Made by a program: the position numbers and the translations under genes. 13,844 bases of DNA, taken from contig JAJYBW010000039.1 in the NCBI GenBank assembly GCA_021778815.1, forward strand, positions 1 through 13,844, written 5' to 3'. The notes under the pieces are model-generated. The model searched no databases, was not told the origin of the DNA, and saw nothing but the letters and a program-made list of their open reading frames with translations. This DNA comes from Acidobacteriota bacterium (GTDB taxonomy: Bacteria; Acidobacteriota; Terriglobia; Terriglobales; Acidobacteriaceae). Position 1 is the stretch's first letter. Each line of letters starts with the position of its first letter. Shown here in pieces: positions 1 to 7,456 of this stretch.

Positions 1-299
1 ACTCACACGGAAGACCTTGGGGAAGGTTTCAATCGTTTGAATACCTGAAGATATGATTTATTCACGGCACTGTCAACAAATTTCTTCACGTGGCCAGCCT
101 GATGGGCCCCTAAGGCGATCTCGGGCCCGGACAGAATTTTTCTGGCAGCAGGGCATTCTCGCAGGACCAGGGCGTGTCCCGGCGAAAATGAGACGACAGC
201 CGTCAGGGAAGGTTGAGCGGAAGGGTTGCGGGCTCCATGCAGTGCGCACGCCACCGAGGGGGAGGTGGCGAAGTTTGCCAAATGGTATTTCGATAACTG
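1..299. other. Intergenic tail beyond the phosphoesterase pseudogene, no gene recognised
   Basis: This stretch follows the end of the minus-strand phosphoesterase pseudogene. Short open frames exist on both strands (for example minus 3-281 and plus 53-367). None shows a recognisable domain, a convincing ribosome binding site or family-like composition, so I do not call a gene. The only structure seen is a hairpin at 249-270, listed separately. Confidence 0.5.
249..270 (-). terminator. Hairpin downstream of phosphoesterase pseudogene
   Basis: CGCCACC (249-255) pairs with GGTGGCG (264-270) across an 8-nt purine loop, giving a 7-bp perfect GC-rich stem about 30 nt after the stop codon of the minus-strand pseudogene. 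No T-run follows on either strand, so it is only a possible terminator or mRNA 3' stabiliser. Confidence 0.3.
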
Positions 300-2294
300 T
301 TAGTTGTGGCCGGAGCTGGTTCCATTTGAAACGCCCGCGGCCGCGGTGCCTGCCTGGGGGTGAGTGAAGTCGAACATCGTCATTAGGTCCCCGAGGGCGG
401 GACTGTTGGCCGGCACATAGGGATTGCCGGCGTTGGCGGATGGGTTCGGCAAATTGTCGCGACTGCGTGAGGACAGCGGCTTCAGTCTCCAATTGGCCTC
501 GATGAATTTCAAGAGCGAAGCATGGTCGCCGTACGTGTGGTCGATGTATCCGGGCTTCGCGTAAGGCGACACTGCGATCAGCGGGATTCGCGGGCCGTCC
601 CCAAAGAAGTCGATCGGTTGAATATAGCCGGAGTCGTAGGTACCGCCGGACTCGTCCGTTGTGATGAAGATGACGGTTGTCTGGTATAACTCCGTTTGCG
701 CCTGGACCGAGGTGACGAGCTTTTTGAGAAACGCCTCATACAGGATAGGGATGGAGGAGCCAGGGTGACCGTCCAACACTGAATCTGGCTTGATAAAAGA
801 GACGGCAGGCAAGGTGCCGTTCTGCAGGTCGCTATAAAAATCGGTCAATCCCTGGATGTTGTTCCTCAACTCAGTAGTCATGATCGATTTCGAATACTCG
901 AATGGATTACAGATATCGCAGAAGTAATAAGAAAGCGGGCCGGTGTGATAGCCCTCGCCGTAATATCTCCACGAAATGCCGGCGGCGGAAAGCTGATCGC
1001 CGATGGTGGGGGGTCAGGGAAGGTCCGACGCTGTAGGTCTGGTCGGCGCGCAACGTCCCGTCGAGGACGTACGCGGGGTATTGATTGTTCACCAGGTAAT
1101 ACGCCCCAGGATCACAACTGCCGGAGTTGAACGGCTTGTAGGGCAGGATATTGAGGTAATTCATGATGGCCGGCACACCGGGCTGGGTCGGATCGGAGCA
1201 GTTGGTATAGGAGGCATTGCTGGTATTGGCGGTATCGGCATTGGCGAAACCCTCCTGCTTATACCAATTGTTGGAGCCCGGATACGGGTCCGGATTCTCT
1301 ACCTGTGCTGGAACGGGAGTCGCAGGATTTCCATTCGCATCCCGATACACGAGGACGTCGGCAGTCCCGATGGAAATGGAGTTTGGCCCGGTTCCCCCCA
1401 GGATGAACTGGTGGTAGTTGTCGTTCAAGGCGTATTGATCCGCCAAAGAAGCCAGATAGGGTGCATCTCCGCCGGCCATGTTGTAGAAGCCCATCGAGAC
1501 CGAGCCTTGCCAGGTTGACTGGTCGGTAAAGGGCGACGGTGGGGACGAGTTCTGCTTCTCGAGCCGGGCCCCAGCCCACGGTGGTGGCCACCCACGGATA
1601 GAGATCGTGTGCGCAACCGCTCGGGTTGGCACTACTGATGGAGGCGGCGCTGCAGTCGATCTGCTACCACATCTGATGAAATCGACGCATAGGATCGCCC
1701 GCGGTGTCGGAATACTTCATATATTGTGTCAGGGGAAATGGACCATTCGGGATAGTGGCGGGAAAACGAGAATCCGGAAAGAAAATCAATTGGGGAAAAA
1801 TGCCGCCGTCTGACAGCAGCGATTAATCGCTGTCCAGCAAGCCCCGCTCGTAAGTGACGGCCGGTCCATCCACCAGCGTGAAAGGTAAAACAGTTGTCGC
1901 AGGAGACATCTCTCTCTCGCCGACCGTCGTACTTGGCTGCGGAAGAGTAGAAAAGCTGCCTGTCTGCTCCGGGCTGATTTCAAAGACGCTGGTGTCTGAG
2001 GCCGTGTGCTGCGCTCCAATCGCAAAGTTCGGGCCGGGAGCGCCAGTGGGCGCAACCACAATGCCCTCAGAGAGCAAGTTGAATACCTGTTGCGAAGGAT
2101 CTTTCGGCTTATTAGGTCGCGAAGAGATTATCGAGGCTGCGATTCTCTCCGACGACGATGATGACATGCTGGATCGGGGTGGTTGTGGTGGGTCCCACAT
2201 GGGTGATTCCGCCGCAGCTGGCAAGCAGGATCGCGAATACAAAAGCGAGCAGCCCATTTCGGCGACGTGGGCAGGAGTCGGCAATTTGGTACAT
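300..2294 (-). pseudogene. Broken phosphoesterase-family (PF04185) lipoprotein, phospholipase C/acid phosphatase-like
   Basis: When intact this would be an exported phosphoesterase of the family containing phospholipase C and acid phosphatases. The start at ATG 2294 follows AAGGA. It encodes a lipoprotein signal ending LLASC, then the N-terminal family motif HVIIVVGENRSLDNLF. Later pieces are in different frames: a TYERGLLD segment, GDPMRRFHQMW, GDAPYLASLADQYALNDNYHQ, GISWRYYGEGY, and the C-terminal metal-site region (DESGGTYDSGYIQPIDFFGDG, then HTYGDHASLLKFIE). Five lesions break it: one extra base near 2116-2122, TAA at 1823-1825 where the family has Tyr, TAG at 1664-1666 where it has Gln, a frameshift near 1555-1568, and one extra G in the G-run 1008-1013. 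Each lesion is read directly; the expected family residues are recalled, not aligned. The full-length homology with several lesions points to recent decay. Sequencing error could explain some indels but not easily both stops. Confidence 0.88.
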
Positions 2295-2421
2295 GTCATC
2301 CTTATTTTGACACGGGGCGGTTGACACAAATTTACTACAGCGATTTGCAAAACCGCAGGGTCAATCGTAGCGGAGAATCGAACCCGCTAATCCTCATCCA
2401 TGCGTTAAATTTACCGAGCGG

Positions 2422-3705
2422 CTAGTGAAGGCTCAATGACAAGCCGGTTGAGAACTGGAAGGAATTCTTCTGATAGCCGACCTGCGGATCGTTCTGCAGG
2501 TTGTCAATCACAGACAAAGAGAACGCGAGCTTCTTATAGAGAGGCAGCCGAATCCCTGCGTTGCCGGCGGCGGAGAAGGCATTCTCGTTGTTCCAGGCAA
2601 AGTCCGCGAGTGTTTTCTCTTCGAACATGATTTTGCCGAACTTGCGAGAGTAGGCCTCGCTGAAGATGGAACCGACGAGTTTTCGATCGAATGCGGTGAC
2701 TTTCGCCGTGGAATTGAAGGCCTGCGCTTCATAGTGCAGGTCGGCGGTTCCATCAAACTCGCTATCCTCCTTCTTAAAAAATGTCACGCCTACGCCAGCG
2801 CCATAGATCTGCTGCAGGTCGAGTCCCTGGGTGGTGTCGTGATCGAAGCTGACTTGCTGCAGATAATAGCCGCGCCGCGAAAAATACTCGTCGCGTTCAG
2901 CAGCTACATGGAAGAGGTTGGTGACCGTGGGGACGGTCCCGGGCTGAGATACTCTTCCCGCGCTCTGAGTGTATTGCAAGGTGGTTCGAAGCTTGGGATC
3001 GAGCCAGATCACGGTAGGAATTGTGCGTTGCAGCGTAATGTCGGTGAGGAGTTGATAGCTATTCTGGGTTGCGCGAATCACCGTGGTTCCGGTGGTAATA
3101 TTCCCGTCCCATCCCGTCCTCCAATTGATTTTTCGGCCAATCTCCTTTTGGTACGTGCCGTCGTCCACGATATATCCGACTTGATTCGCGGGAATCGAGC
3201 GGCCTGTTTCGACGGTCACAGAAGGAGTGGTCTTGACGATGGTTGGCGGGGGGGCGGCTGAGGTCAGCTGGTTCGTTTTCTGCGGAGTGACGGGAAGGAC
3301 GAGGATGCCTTTGGCTTCAAGCTGAATGATGCCTTCGACGACAGGTGCTCTTTTCTTGAATCCTTTGGGCTCCTTGGGGACAATGGCGAACGGACGGTCG
3401 GAGTTCAACTCCTTGATCTTTTCCAGCGGCACGGTGATTTCGCCCGCGACTTCACTATCAAACTTGATTTTGGTTCCGGTGGAGTTCAGCAGCTTTCCGG
3501 TGATTTGATCGCCATTTTTGAAGATCAAGACCTCCTTTGGCCCCTCTGGTTTCTTGGCTTCGGCCTTGGCAGGCTTTTTTGCGGGCGTGGCGGCCAACAG
3601 CGGCGGAGGTGTGATCAGTAGCAGGGGAAAGAAGCTGGCGGCGATTGCGGCGGCGCATCGAAATCGAACATGGCGAGTGTGAGGACGTCGTAGGATCGGC
3701 GGCAT
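2422..3705 (-). CDS. DUF481-type outer-membrane beta-barrel protein
   Basis: The predicted product is a 427-residue exported protein, probably an outer-membrane barrel of unknown substrate (YdiY/DUF481 family). A basic N-terminus and hydrophobic stretch (about residues 15-38) form a signal peptide with likely cleavage near LLAA/T. An Ala/Lys/Pro-rich linker follows. A small N-terminal domain contains VLIFKNGDQITGKLLN and a segment about cleavage of FDSEVAGEITVPLEKIKEL, the usual module ahead of DUF481 in acidobacterial proteins. From about residue 190 the sequence alternates as expected for beta strands (TGWDGNITTGTT, then LTDITLQRT), ending in FQFSTGLSLSLH, which suits a C-terminal barrel strand. 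I chose ATG 3705 because AGGAG lies 10 nt upstream and the signal peptide then starts correctly; an in-frame GTG at 3765 has no ribosome site. The gene is intact, unlike its downstream neighbour. Family assignment is by recognition, and function is unknown. Confidence 0.8.
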   Translation of the reverse strand: MPPILRRPHTRHVRFRCAAAIAASFFPLLLITPPPLLAATPAKKPAKAEAKKPEGPKEVLIFKNGDQITGKLLNSTGTKIKFDSEVAGEITVPLEKIKELNSDRPFAIVPKEPKGFKKRAPVVEGIIQLEAKGILVLPVTPQKTNQLTSAAPPPTIVKTTPSVTVETGRSIPANQVGYIVDDGTYQKEIGRKINWRTGWDGNITTGTTVIRATQNSYQLLTDITLQRTIPTVIWLDPKLRTTLQYTQSAGRVSQPGTVPTVTNLFHVAAERDEYFSRRGYYLQQVSFDHDTTQGLDLQQIYGAGVGVTFFKKEDSEFDGTADLHYEAQAFNSTAKVTAFDRKLVGSIFSEAYSRKFGKIMFEEKTLADFAWNNENAFSAAGNAGIRLPLYKKLAFSLSVIDNLQNDPQVGYQKNSFQFSTGLSLSLH

Positions 3706-3914
3706 TGGAGAAGTGCTCCTGGAGAAAGCTGCGAAGGATGGTCTCCTCAAGGTAAAACGAACCACGAGGGAAGTGAAGCGTCGGATGGCGGAGAACGGGA
3801 GGCGTTCCTATGTCAGATCGAGAACCTGCATCCGGTGGTATTGAAGTGAGTGCTGCGAACTTGCCAAGATGCAATCATCAAGATGCAGACCGGTGAGGTC
3901 GGAAGGAGACGCCA
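3706..3914. promoter_or_regulatory. Divergent intergenic region between DUF481 gene and small basic protein gene
   Basis: This 209-nt gap separates two divergent starts (3705 minus, 3915 plus), so it should carry promoters for both. I could not identify convincing -35/-10 boxes. The clear element is the ribosome binding site GGAAGGAG at 3901-3908, 6 nt before the ATG at 3915. Confidence 0.4.
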
Positions 3915-4040
3915 ATGCCGAAACGGAAATTGGAAAAGGTGAAGCAAGTGAAGGAACAGGCGCGGCTCAAAATTGGACGTCCGCCCCGGGCTCAGGTAAT
4001 CCCGAACAAGAAGAAGGACCGAAAAATCGACATGGAGTAA
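3915..4040 (+). CDS. Small highly basic 41-residue protein, unknown function
   Basis: The frame reads MPKRKLEKVKQVKE at the start and ends RKIDME then TAA. Fifteen of 41 residues are Lys or Arg and five are acidic, giving a net charge near +10. An AT-hook-like core (KIGRPPRA, residues 19-26) lies mid-protein. The ribosome binding site GGAAGGAG (3901-3908) with 6-nt spacing is one of the strongest in the window, and a perfect 12-bp hairpin begins 3 nt after the stop. Strong initiation signal, compact ORF and immediate terminator together argue that this is a real expressed gene. It has no membrane segment or signal peptide. The charge suggests nucleic acid or ribosome binding, but that is inference. 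It is convergent with ssb and divergent from the DUF481 gene. A longer overlapping frame at 3869-4081 lacks these signals. Confidence 0.7.
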   Translation: MPKRKLEKVKQVKEQARLKIGRPPRAQVIPNKKKDRKIDME

Positions 4041-4043
4041 ATT

Positions 4044-4074
4044 GCAAAGGCCCTCGTATTCAGAGGGCCTTTGC
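4044..4074. terminator. Perfect 12-bp bidirectional terminator hairpin
   Basis: GCAAAGGCCCTC (4044-4055) is the exact reverse complement of GAGGGCCTTTGC (4063-4074), with a 7-nt loop GTATTCA. It starts 3 nt after the stop of the plus-strand small gene and lies 22 nt past the stop of minus-strand ssb, so it can terminate both. The flanks are A/T-rich (ATTTA on one side, GATTTG on the other) but lack long T-runs. Confidence 0.8.
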
Positions 4075-4096
4075 GATTTGAGATAGACGGCTACGA

Positions 4097-4555
4097 TCAG
4101 AAAGGAATGTCGTCGTCGGTGATTTCGGTGGATTGAGAATAGTCCTCAGCGGGGCTGCGCTGATCGAAAGATGCAGTGTTGGATTTGCTGTAGCCGCCGC
4201 TGCTGCCGTCGCCTTCGCCGCGTCCAGAGAGCAGCGACAAATCGTTGACGATAATTTCTGTCTTATATTTCTTTTGGCCGGTGGTCTTGTCGTCCCAGGA
4301 AGAGGTCTGCAGGCGGCCTTCAACGTAGAGCTTGTTGCCCTTCTTCACGTAGTCGCGGACGATTTCCGCGGTGCGCTGGTACGCGACCAGATTGTGCCAT
4401 TCGGTCCGGTCCTGCCAGTTGCCGGTCTTATCTTTGAAGCGCTCGCTGGTGGCGATGGAAAATGTCGCGACGACGGTGCCGCTGGCGGTGGCCTTGATCT
4501 CGGGATCTTTGCCGACGTTGCCGAGAAGGATGACTTTATTGACGCTCTTTGCCAT
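4097..4555 (-). CDS. ssb: Single-stranded DNA-binding protein
   Basis: SSB coats single-stranded DNA during replication, repair and recombination and recruits partner proteins through its C-terminal tip. The 152-residue product begins MAKSVNKVILLGNVGKDPE, the classic start of the OB fold. It continues with SERFKDKTGNWQDRTEWHNLV and a segment GNKLYVEGRLQT, all hallmark stretches. The OB domain covers about residues 1-112, followed by a Gly/Ser-rich linker and the conserved acidic tip DDDIPF. Length is usual for a bacterial homotetrameric SSB. The start ATG at 4555 has a modest TAGG site 6 nt upstream. It is a stand-alone gene rather than lying between rpsF and rpsR; the upstream neighbour on the same strand is the small membrane protein ORF, 72 nt away. 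The shared hairpin at 4044-4074 probably ends its transcript. Confidence 0.97.
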   Translation of the reverse strand: MAKSVNKVILLGNVGKDPEIKATASGTVVATFSIATSERFKDKTGNWQDRTEWHNLVAYQRTAEIVRDYVKKGNKLYVEGRLQTSSWDDKTTGQKKYKTEIIVNDLSLLSGRGEGDGSSGGYSKSNTASFDQRSPAEDYSQSTEITDDDIPF

Positions 4556-4627
4556 GTTGGACCTACTTTCTCCCTGAAACCTGTTTTCGGATAACGATAC
4601 CAGAGCCTTGCGGGAACTGCATTTCCG

Positions 4628-4933
4628 TTAGGTTCCGTCGCGGCTGAGCCTGCGATTGCGCAGCCATTTTGCACCGCCGAGGACCAGCAGCATCAGGCTG
4701 AAGGGAACTCCCATCAAGGCGAACATCAGGAACAGCCAGCCGCCGTTGGAGCGGGCGCCGTAGATGCCGATGCCGCCGAAGACTGTCTCCGTGAGCAGCA
4801 GCGAGAGCAAACTGACAATCATGATCCAGAAGCCGGCTTTCAGCAGGGCGCGGGTGCCGTCGTCGGGCCTGGGGGTATTGTCGCCCGGCAGCCGGGAGGG
4901 CATTTTCAGCGGCGCTGGATCGATCGCGGGCAT
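4628..4933 (-). CDS. Small two-helix membrane protein of the oxidase-assembly cluster
   Basis: The predicted product of 101 residues has a Pro-rich hydrophilic N-terminus (MPAIDPAPLKMPSRL), two hydrophobic helices (about residues 33-56 and 64-88) and a basic C-terminus (KWLRNRRLSRD), so it is likely an inner-membrane protein with its tail in the cytoplasm. I do not recognise a named family. It directly follows the DUF420 gene (stop at 4951) on the same strand, so co-transcription is likely. A TTG at 4954 would overlap that stop as TTGA and add seven residues. Neither start has a convincing ribosome site; ATG 4933 is chosen on codon type only. Its position last in a ctaB-led cluster hints at a role in respiratory complex assembly, which is inference. 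Confidence 0.65.
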   Translation of the reverse strand: MPAIDPAPLKMPSRLPGDNTPRPDDGTRALLKAGFWIMIVSLLSLLLTETVFGGIGIYGARSNGGWLFLMFALMGVPFSLMLLVLGGAKWLRNRRLSRDGT

Positions 4934-4950
4934 ATGGGTTCCCAATGTGC

Positions 4951-5499
4951 TCAACGCCAGGCTGCTAGCATCCCGTAGACCACTACGCCGGTGACCGAGA
5001 CATAGAGCCAGATGGGAAAGGTGTAGCGCGCGATGCGTTTGTGCTGGGGAAATCGACCGCTCAGCGAGAAGAAAAATGTAATCAGGATGAGGGGCAGGAC
5101 CACGACGGAAAGAAAAATGTGGCTGATGAGGATGGCCAGATAGACGGTGCGGACGGTGCCGTGACCGGGAAAAATCATATCTCCGTGTAGTGCGTGGTTG
5201 GTGACGTAGCTGACGAGAAACAGTACTGAGAAGGCGAAGGCGGTCATCATCGAAATGCGATGGCGGGCGATCTGGCGATGACGAATGAAGTAGAAGCCGG
5301 TCAGCAGGGCGATGACGCAGAGGCTGTTCAGCACGGCATTCAGCGCGGGCAGGAACATCAGGCTCTGGGCATATTGCGGCGGGGCGTGATGGACATAGAT
5401 CAACCAGAACAGCAGGCTGACAGCGGCGGCGCTGAGCAGCACAATTCCGGCGATGGGAACTCGCGTGCTGACCGACGAATTGGAGGGCGAAGTCTGCAT
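4951..5499 (-). CDS. DUF420 membrane protein, CtaM/YozB-like oxidase assembly factor
   Basis: The 182-residue product has five predicted membrane helices (about 14-36, 46-72, 83-100, 118-146, 158-180). Histidines occur at or near membrane boundaries (H74, H80, H102, H105, H127, H153), and the RHRISMM, SYVTNHALHGD and ISHIFLS stretches fit the DUF420 family. Bacillus YozB and staphylococcal CtaM belong to this family and are needed to mature the aa3-type heme-copper oxidase; that is established for those proteins and inferred here. Location two genes after an ABC exporter and three after ctaB supports the role. The start ATG 5499 has only a weak upstream purine stretch. The preceding spacer (5500-5568) holds an inverted repeat that could separate this gene from the ABC permease transcript. 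Confidence 0.85.
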   Translation of the reverse strand: MQTSPSNSSVSTRVPIAGIVLLSAAAVSLLFWLIYVHHAPPQYAQSLMFLPALNAVLNSLCVIALLTGFYFIRHRQIARHRISMMTAFAFSVLFLVSYVTNHALHGDMIFPGHGTVRTVYLAILISHIFLSVVVLPLILITFFFSLSGRFPQHKRIARYTFPIWLYVSVTGVVVYGMLAAWR

Positions 5500-5511
5500 T
5501 TCAAATAGCTC

Positions 5512-5560
5512 TTAGCTTTTAGCTGCTAGCTCCTAGCTAAGGCTAAGGGCTAAAAGCTAA
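5512..5560. repeat. TAGCT-rich inverted repeat in ABC permease/DUF420 spacer
   Basis: TTAGCTTTTAGC (5512-5523) and GCTAAAAGCTAA (5549-5560) form a perfect 12-bp inverted repeat. The 25-nt interior and the flanks are built from more TAGCT/AGCTA/GCTAAG units, so alternative foldings are possible. It lies between the permease stop (5569) and the DUF420 start (5499). It may be a dispersed intergenic repeat, a terminator, or a stem that attenuates downstream expression. Confidence 0.7.
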
Positions 5561-5568
5561 CGGCTGCT

Positions 5569-6429
5569 TTAGGCCGCGGGCTTGTTGGAGCGGCGGTTGA
5601 CGACAGCCCACGACCCTACAAACACCACGGCGCAAAATGCCAGGGTGACAATCAAGTTCATCTCGGGCGAAAAGGTTGTGGCTTCGTTTGGGAACAGGCC
5701 GTTGCGCAGCGCATCGACGCCGTAGGTCAGCGGATTGAGCAGCATTAAAAATCGCAACCAGCCAGAGGCTCCGCTGACGGGAAATAGCGCGCCCGATCCC
5801 ATCCATAACGGAATCAGGACCAGGTTGATGATGGCGTGAAAGGCCTGTGTGGAGTCCATGGGCCAGGCGATGATGAAGCCAAGGGCAGTGAGCGAGAAGG
5901 ATGTGAGCGCAATGGCCACCATGGCGTAGAGAATGCCGAGCGCTGTGGTGTGCACGCCAGCCAGGGGACAGAACACCAGGAAAACCCATCCCTGAATCGC
6001 GGCCAGCGTCGCGCCGCCGAGAACTTTGCCTAGAACGATGGCGGATCGGCTGACGGGCGACGCCAGCACGGAGAGCAGAAAACCTTCATTGCGATCCTGA
6101 ATCAACGACATCATGCTGAAGATGGCGGTGAAGAGGACGATCATAGTGATGGCGCCGGGAAAGAAGTAGCTCAAATAATGCGAGGAGTCAGCGGCGACGG
6201 TGGAACCGGCACCGTGGCTTTGAAAGGTCTTCGAAAAGCCTGAGCCGAGCACCAGCCAGAAAAGCAGCGGGGAAGCGATGACGCCGACGACGCGCGCTTT
6301 CTGTCGATAGAAACGGACGAGCTCACGACGCCAGAGGGAGTAGGCGGGAATCCACAGGCTGGAAGAGAGCGAAGTCTTCGGTCGAGTGAGGCCGATGGAC
6401 GCGGGGTTCGGTGCGGTCGCGGTTGCCAT
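5569..6429 (-). CDS. ABC-2 type exporter permease
   Basis: This 286-residue inner-membrane protein is the membrane half of an ABC-2 exporter. It has a short cytoplasmic N-terminus and about six hydrophobic helices. The segment RRELVRFYRQKARVVGVIASPL opens the membrane domain, and SLIQDRNEGFLLSVLASPVSR is the typical cytoplasmic coupling region of ABC-2 permeases. LNPLTYGVDALRNGLF near the end is another family hallmark. Its ATG (6427-6429) overlaps the ATPase stop codon by one base (TAATG), so the two are translationally coupled and surely form one transporter. The substrate is not evident from sequence. Position between ctaB and a DUF420 gene suggests a role in respiratory-enzyme assembly, perhaps copper or heme related as with NosFY-type exporters; that is inference. 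Confidence 0.92.
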   Translation of the reverse strand: MATATAPNPASIGLTRPKTSLSSSLWIPAYSLWRRELVRFYRQKARVVGVIASPLLFWLVLGSGFSKTFQSHGAGSTVAADSSHYLSYFFPGAITMIVLFTAIFSMMSLIQDRNEGFLLSVLASPVSRSAIVLGKVLGGATLAAIQGWVFLVFCPLAGVHTTALGILYAMVAIALTSFSLTALGFIIAWPMDSTQAFHAIINLVLIPLWMGSGALFPVSGASGWLRFLMLLNPLTYGVDALRNGLFPNEATTFSPEMNLIVTLAFCAVVFVGSWAVVNRRSNKPAA

Positions 6430-7451
6430 TACTGTTTCTCCTTGCCCTGATCGAGCCAGAAGCGGTGACCGGTGTGCTGGATGAAGACGTCTTCGAGGCT
6501 GGGTTTCGAAACGGAGACGGAAACGATTTCGCCGGGGAAGGCTTCGACCACTTCGGTGAGGAAGCGGTGACCTTGTTCGCGTTCGACGCGGACGGCATTG
6601 TCGACCACGACGGGAACAACACCGAAGCGCTCCGCAATGCGAACGCCCAACGCGGTGGCGGCATCCGCGGAAGTAGTTTCAAACTGGACGATGTCGCCGC
6701 CGATCTCGGCTTTCAATTCCGCGGGGCTGCCGAGCGCCACCAATTTGCCTTCGCTGAGGATGGCGAGACGATCGCAATGTTCGGCTTCTTCCATCAGGTG
6801 AGTGGTGACGAGGACGGTCACACCCTGCTCATCGCGCAGGATCCGCAGATAGTTCCAAAGATCGATGCGGGCTCCGGGATCGAGTCCGGTGGTGGGCTCG
6901 TCGAGCAGCAATACGGAGGGCGAATGAATCAGGCCCTTGGCGAGCTCGACGCGGCGCTTCTGACCACCGGAAAGAGTTTCGACCATGTCGTTTTTGCGAT
7001 CGGTCAGGCCGACGCGTTCCAGCACTTCTTTCGCACGCGCTTTCAGGTGAGATCCGCTGAGACCATAGAGGTGGCCTTGATGCATCAAGTTCTCGCCGAC
7101 CGTGAGCTTGACGTCGAGGCTGGTGGCTTGAAAGACGATGCCGGTTTGCAGGCGCACGCGATTCGGTTCGGTGGAAACGTCAAAGCCAGCCAGGCGGGCA
7201 TGGCCGCCGGTGGGAATCATGAGCGTGGAAAGTATGCGAAACAGCGTCGTTTTGCCGCTGCCGTTAGGGCCGAGCAATCCGAAGATTTCCGCAGGCCGGA
7301 CGTCGAACGTCAAGCCATCGAGAGCTAACCGCGAACCATAGTCATGGGATAGATGATCCAGCTCGATGGGGGCATGCGGAGCGAACTGGCCGGGCGGCGT
7401 GCTCTTTGGCGTTGCTTGTGGCGAGCGATCAATCTGTTGGGTGGTTGCCAT
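6429..7451 (-). CDS. ABC transporter ATP-binding protein
   Basis: This 340-residue ATPase powers the ABC-2 permease encoded right after it. All nucleotide-binding motifs are present: Walker A GPNGSGKTT (61-69), Q-loop FQAT (107-110), signature LSGGQKRR (150-157), Walker B and switch VLLLDEPTTGLDP (170-182) and H-loop TTH (206-208). The C-terminal part (about 240-328), ending in SVSVSKPSLEDVFIQHTG, resembles the accessory domain of drug/antibiotic-type exporters. The start is ATG 7451, preceded by AGGAGG at 11-nt spacing and 5 nt after the ctaB stop. The open frame continues upstream to 7889, but that part overlaps ctaB and lacks homology. The first 28 residues are a hydrophilic Pro/Gln/Thr-rich tail. 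Confidence 0.94.
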   Translation of the reverse strand: MATTQQIDRSPQATPKSTPPGQFAPHAPIELDHLSHDYGSRLALDGLTFDVRPAEIFGLLGPNGSGKTTLFRILSTLMIPTGGHARLAGFDVSTEPNRVRLQTGIVFQATSLDVKLTVGENLMHQGHLYGLSGSHLKARAKEVLERVGLTDRKNDMVETLSGGQKRRVELAKGLIHSPSVLLLDEPTTGLDPGARIDLWNYLRILRDEQGVTVLVTTHLMEEAEHCDRLAILSEGKLVALGSPAELKAEIGGDIVQFETTSADAATALGVRIAERFGVVPVVVDNAVRVEREQGHRFLTEVVEAFPGEIVSVSVSKPSLEDVFIQHTGHRFWLDQGKEKQ

Positions 7452-7456
7452 TGAGT

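Noticed and set aside
3..281. Minus-strand 92-codon open frame at the left edge
   Set aside because: No recognisable motif or ribosome site. It could be real but cannot be supported.
53..367. Plus-strand open frame at the left edge
   Set aside because: Arg/Gly/Pro-rich product with no domain, and it overlaps the end of the recognisable phosphoesterase remnant on the other strand.
1003..1518. Plus-strand 171-codon frame
   Set aside because: Antisense shadow of the phosphoesterase pseudogene; Gly/Val/Ile-rich composition typical of shadow frames.
3869..4081. Plus-strand 70-codon frame over the small basic gene
   Set aside because: Has no ribosome site, runs through the terminator hairpin, and overlaps the better supported frame at 3915-4040.
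6411..7328. Plus-strand 305-codon frame
   Set aside because: Lies wholly antisense to the ABC ATPase, whose motifs are complete.
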